DNA of 64,000 nucleotides. Origin: Desulfomonile tiedjei (GTDB lineage Bacteria; Desulfobacterota; Desulfomonilia; Desulfomonilales; Desulfomonilaceae). Each line of letters starts with the position of its first letter. Position 1 is the stretch's first letter. Of this stretch, positions 32,670 to 40,974 are shown piece by piece. The stretch is from assembly GCA_016218715.1 (NCBI GenBank), contig JACRDG010000096.1:26236-90235 (forward strand). The letters are read 5' to 3'. Below the pieces are notes generated by a model. That model ran no database searches. It saw only the letters and a program-made list of their open reading frames with translations, and was not told the origin of the DNA. The position numbers and the translations under genes were made by a program.

Positions 32670-34373
32670 TCACATCTCCGGCCCGGACAACGTGGCGGTC
32701 ATGCGGCGCGATAGGGTGCGCGGCACCATCAGGCCGATCAACATCGCTGCCACGATACCGCCGGCCACTCCCTGGAGAATGGCGGTCGCGTTGGTCTCAA
32801 AGAGCGCGAAGGCGAGTATCCCTCCCGCCAGGGCTCCTGCCGTGAGGAAGCCGATCAGTTGAAAGTAGAAATTTCGGGACGAGTCGGTACCCAGGACCCG
32901 CCGGCTCAGGAATATCAGGAAGAGGTTCACCGCAACCACGGCCAGCGCGAACTCCATAATTGTGGTGATATCCTTAACGAAACTCGGATCAGACGGCTGA
33001 AACACCTTCAGGTTCATGAACTTCATGTAGATGGCCGCCAACGGTGCCATGATCGCCATGGACGCGAAGGTGTACGCACCTTTGATGAATCCGGTTTCGG
33101 CCCTCATGGTCCCTTCGCCCATCATCCCGCCGCCGCCCAAAGGCGAAGGACCGCAGGAGGTCGTCGCGTTGATGATGTACGCGGCCATCACTATTGCAAG
33201 CTGAGACCAGTCGAGAAAGGCGAACTTGGCAGGGCCGAACAGATAGAGCACCGGTACCAGCGCGGCGGTGAGGATTCGTGCGCAGGAGAGCGGGAGAATC
33301 GTCTGAAACTGTACGAAGATCGCCAACATCCCGGCAACGCCGAGGAACGGCACCTTCACGAGACTGTTGAGCAGCGTGCCCAGCGCGTCGAAGCCACCAG
33401 TCGCCGCGAGTGCTCCCGCAGCGAGAAATCCGGAGGCCATGGCGGTTACCGGCAGGAGGATGATCCCTTCCATCAAGTGGGTCAAGCGGATACGGCAAAC
33501 CACGATCATGAGGAGCGCACCGGCCACGAGGACCGATTGCACCGGCATCTTGCCGAACGGCTGGAAAATGGCAGTCAAGAGCGATAGGACGAAGATCGCC
33601 AGCGCGAGGTACCCTTCGAGAGGCGCGACGATCTCGGGTTCTTTCCGTTCCACTCCCTCCGCGGAAGGCGGCGCTTCTCGCAGGGCGACGTCTTCGGGGT
33701 ACAGCCTCTGGCTTATCATCTTCAGGAAGATGGCCACGATAGCCGTTCCCAGCATAAGGGAAAAAGCCTGCGGCGCTCGGAGTATCCCCTCGGACGCGGT
33801 GGGAAAAAAGCTGCCCAGAAAACCTTCGCCGATCTGACCGACCCCGCCTATGGGAGAGGGGCCGCACGATCCCATGGCATTGCGCGTGAACGCTCCGATA
33901 AGCACGATCAACTGGGATTTGGTCAGGATCCCCAAGCCGCCTTCGAATCCGAAGGTGAAGAGCAATGGGAGCAGCGCGGCTGCCAGGATCCTGCCGCACG
34001 GAAGCGAAGATATCACCGGAAGATTGATCAGAATTACGAGCGTCCCCACCAGGCCGATGGGGCTCCTGCGCAGATACCGGAGAATGACCTTGAGCGCCTC
34101 GAAACCGCCGGATGCCTTCAATCCGCCAGCGAGAAACAGCCCAGTGAGCAGCGCGGTGATGGGATGGAGGATTATGCCGCCGAGAAACTCGTTCGGTAGG
34201 AGCATCACGGCATCCCAGCCCGAATACGCAAAGCGGAAAATGCCGCCGACGATCAGGCAGAGGATCGTAGACATCACCAGCACGGTCTGGACCGGTGTAC
34301 GAATGTACCCGAAAAGCGTGAGGAGCATCAGAGTAAGAAATATGCCGAGAGTAAGATAACCCAGTATCTCCAC
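32670..34373 (-). CDS. Polytopic membrane transporter with internal duplication
   Basis: 567 residues from GTG 34373 after GAGGAT. Two halves (about 25-190 and 265-450) repeat the same pattern: PVQ(T/S)VLV, a long helix ending in ASGGFEAL or ATGGFDAL, then SLPCGRILAAALLPLL or PLSCARILTAALVPVL, and finally SCGPSPIGGVGQIGEG or SCGPSPLGGGGMMGEG. Inverted or direct repeats with re-entrant Gly/Ser loops are typical of ion-transporter-superfamily dicarboxylate carriers. About 100 further residues with three helices close the protein. Substrate unknown; a C4-dicarboxylate would suit the FrdA-like neighbour but is inference. Confidence 0.7.
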   Translation of the reverse strand: MEILGYLTLGIFLTLMLLTLFGYIRTPVQTVLVMSTILCLIVGGIFRFAYSGWDAVMLLPNEFLGGIILHPITALLTGLFLAGGLKASGGFEALKVILRYLRRSPIGLVGTLVILINLPVISSLPCGRILAAALLPLLFTFGFEGGLGILTKSQLIVLIGAFTRNAMGSCGPSPIGGVGQIGEGFLGSFFPTASEGILRAPQAFSLMLGTAIVAIFLKMISQRLYPEDVALREAPPSAEGVERKEPEIVAPLEGYLALAIFVLSLLTAIFQPFGKMPVQSVLVAGALLMIVVCRIRLTHLMEGIILLPVTAMASGFLAAGALAATGGFDALGTLLNSLVKVPFLGVAGMLAIFVQFQTILPLSCARILTAALVPVLYLFGPAKFAFLDWSQLAIVMAAYIINATTSCGPSPLGGGGMMGEGTMRAETGFIKGAYTFASMAIMAPLAAIYMKFMNLKVFQPSDPSFVKDITTIMEFALAVVAVNLFLIFLSRRVLGTDSSRNFYFQLIGFLTAGALAGGILAFALFETNATAILQGVAGGIVAAMLIGLMVPRTLSRRMTATLSGPEM

Positions 34374-34388
34374 GATATCCTCACACGG

Positions 34389-34700
34389 CTAACTGCCGCT
34401 ACATGTGCCCTTGCGGATCCACGGAAGATCGACGACGTATCCGTCCGAACAGTTCGAGACCCGCACCTCGTCTCCAACCTTCAGTCGGCCGAGACATGCG
34501 GTGCAGCCATTGAGCTGAGCGGTCACCTCATGCCCGTCTTGCAGTCTCACGGAAACAGCTTGTACGGGAAGAATAGCCGAAAGCGGGCCCTGATCCTGAA
34601 AGGAGACGATCACTCCGCGGTGAGCCCGCACGGATCGGTAAAGCTCCGCAGCAATAAACACGAGAACCAGAAAGATGATGGTAACCTGTTCCAAGTCCAT
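34389..34700 (-). CDS. Small membrane-anchored Cys-containing protein
   Basis: 103 residues. One N-terminal helix (VTIIFLVLVFIAAELY) and a beta-rich domain with Cys in NGCTACLG, SNCSDG and GTCSGS. Conserved-looking VEVRVSN-type strands suggest an OB- or NfeD-like small fold. It is the first gene before the transporter (15-base gap). The ATG falls inside the degraded left end of R1 copy C and lacks a strong Shine-Dalgarno. Not recognised as a named family. Confidence 0.6.
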   Translation of the reverse strand: MDLEQVTIIFLVLVFIAAELYRSVRAHRGVIVSFQDQGPLSAILPVQAVSVRLQDGHEVTAQLNGCTACLGRLKVGDEVRVSNCSDGYVVDLPWIRKGTCSGS

Positions 34701-34841
34701 GGATTGCCGTATCTACAGGGACGTTCGGTGGGACAGGCGTCCCGCCTGTCATTTCCTCATGGACCGGCAAGATGCCGGCCCCACGGAGCAGCCAAGGGCG
34801 GGGACCCCAAGTCAGACACCGTATTTGCGAAAAGGTGTACT
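34691..34841. mobile_element. R1 element, copy C
   Basis: Right end GACACCGTATTTGCGAAAAG then GTGTACT is the clearest family terminus. The centre pairs GTGGGACAGGCGTCCCGCC with GGCAAGATGCCGGCCCCAC. On the minus strand the element begins exactly at the TAA of the NHL gene (TAAGTACACC). The left end is diverged and contains the start of the 103-residue gene. Confidence 0.65.
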
Positions 34842-35749
34842 TAGGTTCGGGGCAGAACCTGCACTCTGCCGTTGCCGTTATCCGCGACGTAAACCTTGTC
34901 CTCGTGGAACGCGATCCCCGTCGGGGTCTTGAACTCACTCGGTCCGGAACCGGGTTTGCCGACCACGGACCGCTGTTTGCCGTCGAGATCGAATACCTGG
35001 AGGCGGTGATTCCCCGTATCCGCCACCCAAACCAGGCCCTCGGGATCCATCTTCATTCCCTGCGGGAGGTTCAGCATGCCCGGGTCGCTCCCCACGCCGC
35101 CGAAGCTCCTCTTGAAGGTGAGATCCTCGCCGAAGACCTTCACCTGGCCGTGTTTACTGTCCAGCACGAAAATCTCGCGGTCAGGGCTCACCGTAACTGC
35201 AGTCGGAAGCCGGAACTGATCCGGGTCGTCCCCCAGCATTCCAACGATTCCCACGAGCTTTTCACCCTCGAAGATTTGCACGCGATGGTTTCTCGTGTCA
35301 GCCACCAGGATGCGCCCCGTGCGGTCGAGGCATATTCCCTGAGGGGTTGCGAACGAGCCGCCGATCGAGCCGATTGACCCGATGACGCCCGTTACCTCTC
35401 CCTTTTCATCGAACACCTGGACGCGGCAGTTATTGGAATCGACCACGTAAACTGCACCTTCGCTGCCGACAGCTATGCCGGTGGGGAAGTTCAGTCGTCC
35501 AATCTCTGCTCCGGGTTTTCCGACGAAAGGGGCCGGTTTGTGAGATGGGTCCATTCGCATGACGCGATATTTGGCGGGCTCGGTGACGAGAAGATGGCCG
35601 GAAGGATCACATTCCAGGTCAAAAGGCCCAGTCAGGGCAACCTGGTTCGGCTCTTCATCCTGGCGGGCAGCGGCGTGGGCCGAAGCTCTCCCCATCAATG
35701 AGAACATCCCTACCGCGCCAACCGATTTTATAAAATCACGCCGTCTCAT
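34841..35749 (-). CDS. Tat-exported NHL-repeat beta-propeller protein
   Basis: 302 residues. The Tat signal is RRRDFIKSVGAVGMFSLMG. Five to six NHL repeats follow, with recurring units such as FNTPTGIA..., VYVVDSNNCRVQVFD, ILVADTRNHRVQIFE and VWVADTGNHRLQVFD. Such six-bladed propellers bind ligands or proteins and are common next to redox complexes; no catalytic residues were seen. It is the first gene behind a strong promoter, and everything down to 22204 is on the same strand. Confidence 0.85.
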   Translation of the reverse strand: MRRRDFIKSVGAVGMFSLMGRASAHAAARQDEEPNQVALTGPFDLECDPSGHLLVTEPAKYRVMRMDPSHKPAPFVGKPGAEIGRLNFPTGIAVGSEGAVYVVDSNNCRVQVFDEKGEVTGVIGSIGSIGGSFATPQGICLDRTGRILVADTRNHRVQIFEGEKLVGIVGMLGDDPDQFRLPTAVTVSPDREIFVLDSKHGQVKVFGEDLTFKRSFGGVGSDPGMLNLPQGMKMDPEGLVWVADTGNHRLQVFDLDGKQRSVVGKPGSGPSEFKTPTGIAFHEDKVYVADNGNGRVQVLPRT

Positions 35750-35869
35750 GGCGTTAAGCAGCCTCCCAAATCATCGGCCTACTGACACGCTCTCTACGAG
35801 TGGTCAGTGTCCCGGGACGCTCTGCGGTGGTCGAGGGATTTTGAAATATGCGATGGGAATAGAGTTCCA

Positions 35870-35898
35870 TTTATACTCCTCCGCCCCCTTCATGTCAA
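35870..35898 (-). promoter_or_regulatory. Strong sigma-70 promoter of the redox locus
   Basis: Minus strand TTGACA (35898-35893), 17-base spacer, TATAAA (35875-35870), about 120 bases before the NHL ATG. It is the only clear promoter found upstream of the 13-kb gene series. Confidence 0.75.
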
Positions 35899-35967
35899 GC
35901 ATCGACCCGGACAGGAGAATCCGGACAGAAAGGTCGTGAAGTCATCGAGTTAGTCAATACGGCACGC

Positions 35968-36630
35968 TTAAGCGAACCGAAGAATTCTTTCCACCGGCTC
36001 CCTCGTGCTCCGGAACAGGCTGGCCGGCTCGTCGGGATGAGGCACGCCGACGGCGATCCCGATCACCAGCTTTTTTTCTTCCGGCACGTCTAGCACCTCT
36101 CTGACAATGTCCGGAAAGTGCATGGACGCGGCCAGGTAAATGGTTCCCAGGCCTTCCTGCACTGCCGCGTAGCAGAGGGTGGTTCCGATGGAGCCGATGT
36201 CCAGGCACGCGTAGGGGACGCTCAGTTCACGGTCGATGAAGAAATAGACCACCGCTGGCGCGCCGAAGAACCCGTACATGTTGAGGTAATGCTGGAGACG
36301 GCCGTCCTTGTCATCTCGCGCGATGCCGATGCACGTCAACAGGTCCCTGCCGAGTTCCATGTATCGTTTCTTGTGGGTATCGGGAAATACCAGCGGGATT
36401 TCGATGTCGGTTCTAGGAAAGGCCCCTTTCTTCCCTTCCTCGACGAGGCGTCTTGTCAATTCCGCAGCTTTTTCTCCGTCTGCGATGACGATCTCCCAGG
36501 GTTGGGTGTTCCCCCATGAAGGTGCCCAGCGAGCGACCTCCACCATCCTGACCAGCTTGTCCCGATCGACCTGCTCGGGGAGAAACGCCCGGATGCTTCG
36601 TCTCTCGTGGACTGCGTCGTTGAGTTCCAT
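35968..36630 (-). CDS. Nitroreductase-family FMN protein
   Basis: 220 residues from ATG 36630 with GAGAGAGG eight bases upstream. AVHERRSIRAFLPEQVDRD and ARWAPSWGNTQPWEIVIAD carry the FMN phosphate and ring contacts. The C-terminal half has EGLGTIYLA and VIGIAVGVPHPDEPA. Such enzymes reduce nitroaromatics, quinones or thiol-linked substrates with NAD(P)H; the physiological substrate is unknown. It is transcribed divergently from the HADH-ECH fusion. Confidence 0.9.
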   Translation of the reverse strand: MELNDAVHERRSIRAFLPEQVDRDKLVRMVEVARWAPSWGNTQPWEIVIADGEKAAELTRRLVEEGKKGAFPRTDIEIPLVFPDTHKKRYMELGRDLLTCIGIARDDKDGRLQHYLNMYGFFGAPAVVYFFIDRELSVPYACLDIGSIGTTLCYAAVQEGLGTIYLAASMHFPDIVREVLDVPEEKKLVIGIAVGVPHPDEPASLFRSTREPVERILRFA

Positions 36631-36859
36631 ACCGAATACCTCTCTCGTGCAAATGTGCGCGGCCGGGCTACACACACCTTTTCACAAATAGGGTACGGTA
36701 TTCCTGCCGCAAAATTACCGGTTGCGATCACGCCGGTCGTCTGACCGACGGAAAGCGCCTTATACTGCCGTTCACCGGCAACGCCGGCGAAGGGTTCAAC
36801 TGTAAAGCAGCGCGGAGGAAAATCATAGCTTTTTTTGCCGCGAAAAGCAGCTTGTCAGG

Positions 36860-36873
36860 TTCATCATGATGAA
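36860..36873. promoter_or_regulatory. Perfect 14-base palindrome upstream of the beta-oxidation fusion gene
   Basis: TTCATCATGATGAA reads the same on both strands, 116 bases before the ATG at 36989. It could be a repressor operator. A weak TTGCAA-17-TAAAAG promoter lies just downstream (about 36902-36930). Confidence 0.4.
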
Positions 36874-36988
36874 TCTTCGACCCCGTTCAGGCGCTTTTCC
36901 TTTGCAAGTCGATGAGGGGGGTGATAAAAGAAAGAATTACTTCGCGTTACCCGTTTCAACCAGCAAGCTCTCCCAAGGAGGATGGAAA

Positions 36989-39013
36989 ATGGCGTTTTCG
37001 TTCCGCGGTTATACCATCAACAAGGTCGGCGTGATCGGCTCCGGCCAGATCGGTCCCGACATAGCACTTCATTTCCTGAAGGCTCTCTATCCCTACGGCG
37101 TCCAGGTTGTCGTGGTCGACGTCGCGGAGGAAGCCCTGCAAAAGGGAAAGGGGAAATTGTTCAAGAAAGTGGACAAAGGCGTGGAGTCGGGAGCCTTCAA
37201 ACCCGATCGGGCTGAGGGGATGAAGAGCCACATTACCTTCACCTCTGATTACAGCCAACTCAAGGGAGCAGACCTCGTTGTGGAAGCCGCGACGGAAGAT
37301 CTCCCGCTGAAGAGGCGCATATTCAGGCAGGTAGAGGAACTCGTGGCGCCCACGACCATCCTGACGAGCAACTCCTCACACCTGGAACCGGAAAAGATCT
37401 TTGCCGAGCTTCTGCATAAGGGACGATCGCTCTGCACACACTATTTCTTCCCCGCTGAACGCAACCCCGCGATCGAAATCATACCGGGCAAAGACACCGC
37501 AGCGGATGTTGCGGAGTTCACTATGCGCTTCTACGAGGCGATCGGGAAATTCCCGGTCAAGGTGGGTTCGCGGTACGGGTATGCGGTCGATCCGGTCTTC
37601 GAAGGGCTGCTCCTGGCTTGCGTTCAGTGCGTCGACGCCGGCCTGGGAGATTCCAAACAGGTCGATACGGTCGCATCCAAATGCCTGGGGCTGAGGGTTG
37701 GGCCTTTCACGGCTCACAACCTCACCGGAGGAAACCCCATCACCGCGCACGGCCTATCCGAGATGAACGAGTGGCTCAACAAGTGGTTCCGGGTTCCGGA
37801 ACGCCTCCGCCAGATGGTGGATACAAAAACGGATTGGGAAGTCCCCGGCCGCGGGGAGACCGTGGAAGTGCCGCCCGACAAGGAGAAACTGATCGCGGAA
37901 GAGCTGCAAGGGGCTTATTTCGCCATCGTCTCCGACATGCTGGATTCCAAGATCATCACTACCAGCGACTTCGATCTCCTCATCAGCGTGGCACTGGACA
38001 TGAAGCCGCCGTTTACCTTCATGAACTCCCTGGGGGTGGGCAAGGCGTTGGAATTGGTAGAAGCCTTCCACAAAAAGTATCCGGACATGCCGGTCTCTAG
38101 GACGCTCAAGGAGCAGGCTGCTTCAGGAAAGCCATGGGACGTACTCGACGTGCTCTTTGAAAAGAGAGGGGATATCGGATTTATCACCATCCGCAGGCCA
38201 AAGGCGCTCAATGCGCTCAACAGCAAGGTCTTCAAGGAATTGAATGCCGCCTGCGACATCATTGAAAGCGACCCCGAGATCAAGGCCGCGGTCGTTACCG
38301 GATTCGGGAACAAAGCATTCGTCGCGGGCGCCGACATCAAGGAAATGGCCGGTTTCACCGAACCGACCCAGGCGGAGAAGTTCTGCCACGTCGTTCAGCA
38401 CGCTTCCACCAGGCTGGAGAAGCTCGGTAAACCCGCGGTGGCCGCAGTGAACGGCCTGATGTTTGGAGGCGGGTGCGAACTGGCCATGTGCTGCACCGCC
38501 CGAGTCGCGCCAAAAGGAATGAAGATGCTCGCCGGTCAACCCGAGGTCAATCTGGGGCTTATCCCCGGTATGGGCGGAACACAGCGGCTGCCCAGACTCG
38601 TCGGATTTGAGAAGGCCGCAGAAATGATCCGCACCGCCAATCCCATATCTTCCGCGGCAGCCCTCCAGCATGGGCTCATCAACGAAGAGGTGGATGGGGA
38701 CGTCGTCCAAAGGGCATTCGAACTGGCCAGGGAACTGGCTTCGGGAAAAACCACGGTGAAGCTGATCGAGAAGGGGCCGCTCCCCGATGCCCCCGACTCG
38801 CTGCCGGACATCGACATCGGCCACCACTCCCGGGCGATTGACAAACTCGCGGTGCAGGCCATGTTGGAAGGGGCCAAGATGACCCTCGAAAAGGGGCTCC
38901 TCCTCGAGGCGTACCTCTTCGGCCAATGCTGGACCACCGAAGACAACCGCATCGGCCTCAAGACCTTTGTGGAGCAAGGTGCCCGCGCCAAGGCTCCGTT
39001 TGTCAACCGGTAG
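36989..39013 (+). CDS. 3-hydroxyacyl-CoA dehydrogenase / enoyl-CoA hydratase fusion
   Basis: 674 residues from ATG 36989 (AAGGAGG seven bases upstream). Residues 1-380 are the dehydrogenase: NAD motif VGVIGSGQIGPDIA and catalytic His151 in CTHYFFPAERNP. Residues 390-674 are the hydratase: oxyanion AGADIKEM and catalytic Glu497 (FGGGCELAM) and Glu519 (PEVNLGLIPGMGG). It converts enoyl-CoA to 3-oxoacyl-CoA. The order is dehydrogenase first, the reverse of FadB and the same as the archaeal crotonyl-CoA hydratase/3-hydroxybutyryl-CoA dehydrogenase fusion. It may serve beta-oxidation or aromatic-acid degradation. Confidence 0.92.
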   Translation: MAFSFRGYTINKVGVIGSGQIGPDIALHFLKALYPYGVQVVVVDVAEEALQKGKGKLFKKVDKGVESGAFKPDRAEGMKSHITFTSDYSQLKGADLVVEAATEDLPLKRRIFRQVEELVAPTTILTSNSSHLEPEKIFAELLHKGRSLCTHYFFPAERNPAIEIIPGKDTAADVAEFTMRFYEAIGKFPVKVGSRYGYAVDPVFEGLLLACVQCVDAGLGDSKQVDTVASKCLGLRVGPFTAHNLTGGNPITAHGLSEMNEWLNKWFRVPERLRQMVDTKTDWEVPGRGETVEVPPDKEKLIAEELQGAYFAIVSDMLDSKIITTSDFDLLISVALDMKPPFTFMNSLGVGKALELVEAFHKKYPDMPVSRTLKEQAASGKPWDVLDVLFEKRGDIGFITIRRPKALNALNSKVFKELNAACDIIESDPEIKAAVVTGFGNKAFVAGADIKEMAGFTEPTQAEKFCHVVQHASTRLEKLGKPAVAAVNGLMFGGGCELAMCCTARVAPKGMKMLAGQPEVNLGLIPGMGGTQRLPRLVGFEKAAEMIRTANPISSAAALQHGLINEEVDGDVVQRAFELARELASGKTTVKLIEKGPLPDAPDSLPDIDIGHHSRAIDKLAVQAMLEGAKMTLEKGLLLEAYLFGQCWTTEDNRIGLKTFVEQGARAKAPFVNR

Positions 39014-39029
39014 TCGCTGAACGGACGAA

Positions 39030-39120
39030 CCAAGTCGCAGACCGAAGAATGATTTTGGGAGGAACTTCATTGTGCAAAGAAGTTCCTCCCAAGCCCTCTT
39101 GAAAACCGAATCAACAGAAA
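39030..39120. repeat. R3 element, copy 2, terminator-like hairpin
   Basis: CCAAGTCGCAGACCGAAGAA leads to GGGAGGAACTT / AAGTTCCTCCC (39055-39092), an 11-13-bp perfect stem. It lies between the convergent fusion gene and transglutaminase gene and probably ends transcription. Confidence 0.65.
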
Positions 39121-39139
39121 GCCGTTGCGGAGCCCTCCA

Positions 39140-40648
39140 CTAGCGGTGTTCCAGGACTTCCAGTTTCACTTTGCCGATCATCCGGTGCAAGGGGTTTGCG
39201 CCTTCGGAAGACCTGTCCTCAGAAGCAATCTTGATGTGGGTCGCGTCTGCAGGAACCTGATCGAGCGTTGGGTCAACAGCGAGCCATCCGTTCACGAAGG
39301 ATTCCGCCCACGCGTGGTACACGAATGCCGTCAGGTCCCCGGCGTAGACCAGGCCGTTCACCACGCGGGTGGGGATCCCCTGCGAGCGCGCAAGAGCGGT
39401 GTACAGCTTCGAGTGAGCCTGGCACTCCCCTTCCTTGCCGTGCAGCACGTCCAGGGCCGTAGGGAGGTCTTTCAAGGTGCTCTGAATGTTCTTGGCGGTC
39501 CACCGGGTGAGCTTCATCACTTTCGCCGGAGGCGGATCGTCGGGTGAAACGACCCGTCGAGCTTGCGCGACGATCTCCGGATGGTCGGCCTCTATCCTGA
39601 AGGTGGGAGACAGGTATTCCTTCGACTGCGCAGGGGAGAGGCTTTCAGTGGGCGACTTCGGTTGCCGCTGGTCTTGGATACTCACCGTGACGTCAAAGCC
39701 GTCCTGCGGCGATCGCCCGTCGGGGAGCGAAATCTTCTGGCGATTGTCCTCCGCGATAAGGTCCGGTTCGATACCCTGGATCTTGGCCCGCAGGAAACGG
39801 AGGTGCTCCGGGCCAGGTATGGGTTTGGCGACTCGTATCAGGCTCACATCGAGAATGAGATCCTTTCCGCTTGCTTTCTTTTCCTGGAACTTCTTTGCGG
39901 CGGCCTCGTCTTCCAGCATCGTGATGAGTGATCCCTCCATGCCCTTCTCCAGGACGCTCAGACCGCTCTTATTCGTCCAAAAGTCCCCTACGGCCCCACC
40001 GTAATGGGTCTTGACCAGCCAGAGCGCACCGTTAGGCCCCGGTTCCCCCTCCACTGGCGAGATCTCTTGGGTCACTTTATCGACCGCTGGTGTCTCCGGG
40101 TTGAACACATGAAACGAATATCGAGCGCCCGCATGGAGTCCGCGCAAGGCCGGCATCAGGGTGATCGCGAGGTGATGGTAGAGTTCCCCGTCGAGTGGGA
40201 ATTCGACCTGCTTCTTCTCCCCGGACGTGCCCAGGTCGAGCACAAAGCGCTTGTTGACCACCTTCCCGGACATCTCCCTGCGTTGGTCGTTGTCGATCAG
40301 GCTGTGTTTCAACGAGATCAGGGTGAGGTCCGGCCGCACTTCAGCTCGCTCCTCGACTGCGACCGTGTTGGTCCTTTTCATCGCCTTCAGCCTCAGTAGG
40401 GAATCTCTCGTGATGGTGAAATTCTTTCCGGAAGGTTCGACTTTGAAATGACTGTATCCGATCTTGTCGTCAACGAAGTACGTGCCATACCAGGCTTCTT
40501 TGAACGGGAGCTTGTCCAGGGTCCCCCAGCCCGCGGCGGGCGTGTCGGGTGCCGACCGGCCCTGAGTAAAGGCCTGGAGCATGCAGGAGGTATGCCCGAA
40601 GAGAAGTGTCAAGATGAGGGCAATATGGACGAGGCGGTACGTGTTCAT
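39140..40648 (-). CDS. Transglutaminase-like (cysteine protease-fold) exported protein
   Basis: 502 residues from ATG 40648 with GGAG upstream. An N-terminal signal (HIALILTLLFGHTSC) may be a lipoprotein signal. Residues ~20-330 are beta-rich without clear motif. The C-terminal transglutaminase core has Cys in EGECQAHSKL, His in VYHAWAESFV and Asp in LAVDPTLDQ. In bacteria such proteins are thought to be periplasmic proteases or cross-linkers. It is monocistronic with its own promoter. Confidence 0.8.
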   Translation of the reverse strand: MNTYRLVHIALILTLLFGHTSCMLQAFTQGRSAPDTPAAGWGTLDKLPFKEAWYGTYFVDDKIGYSHFKVEPSGKNFTITRDSLLRLKAMKRTNTVAVEERAEVRPDLTLISLKHSLIDNDQRREMSGKVVNKRFVLDLGTSGEKKQVEFPLDGELYHHLAITLMPALRGLHAGARYSFHVFNPETPAVDKVTQEISPVEGEPGPNGALWLVKTHYGGAVGDFWTNKSGLSVLEKGMEGSLITMLEDEAAAKKFQEKKASGKDLILDVSLIRVAKPIPGPEHLRFLRAKIQGIEPDLIAEDNRQKISLPDGRSPQDGFDVTVSIQDQRQPKSPTESLSPAQSKEYLSPTFRIEADHPEIVAQARRVVSPDDPPPAKVMKLTRWTAKNIQSTLKDLPTALDVLHGKEGECQAHSKLYTALARSQGIPTRVVNGLVYAGDLTAFVYHAWAESFVNGWLAVDPTLDQVPADATHIKIASEDRSSEGANPLHRMIGKVKLEVLEHR

Positions 40649-40674
40649 GATCTCCGGAATTCCCGTACTGAGCG

Positions 40675-40703
40675 AGTATACGGGTCTTCGACGCGCCTTG
40701 CAA
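40675..40703 (-). promoter_or_regulatory. Sigma-70-like promoter of the transglutaminase gene
   Basis: Minus strand TTGCAA (40703-40698), 17-base spacer, TATACT (40680-40675), just before the ATG at 40648. Confidence 0.55.
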
Positions 40704-40792
40704 CCGTACCTTGGCAAAACCGGGAAGACCTGCCGGCCTGTAAGGATTCAGTTACCAGCGACATGAGTGTGTTGATGAAGACCTCAGGCAAA

Positions 40793-40822
40793 TGTGGGGC
40801 GGACCGGAAAGTCCGCCCCACA
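40793..40822. repeat. Perfect 12-bp inverted repeat between divergent genes
   Basis: TGTGGGGCGGAC, loop CGGAAA, GTCCGCCCCACA. REP-like hairpin in the 326-base space between the transglutaminase and beta-CASP genes; nothing else coding was seen there. Confidence 0.6.
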
Positions 40823-40856
40823 CGACTGAAAGCTTACGCCGGTCCGGCGTTTGACA

Positions 40857-40886
40857 TTGACCGGGAGCCCGGAGTTCGGGTATGCT
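40857..40886 (+). promoter_or_regulatory. Sigma-70-like promoter of the beta-CASP nuclease
   Basis: TTGACC (40857-40862), 18-base spacer, TATGCT (40881-40886), about 90 bases before the ATG at 40975. Confidence 0.45.
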
Positions 40887-40974
40887 CAGAGGCCTTGCAA
40901 TGCGGGCCACTGCAGGATGAAGCAAATCCATACAGGCAACAAGGCCAACAACCAAGCTACGGAAAGGAAAAACC

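Noticed and set aside
36670..36710. Sixth R1 copy near the nitroreductase start
   Set aside because: Only the motif CCTTTTCACAAATAGGGTACGG resembles the R1 end; no central palindrome or second end was found.
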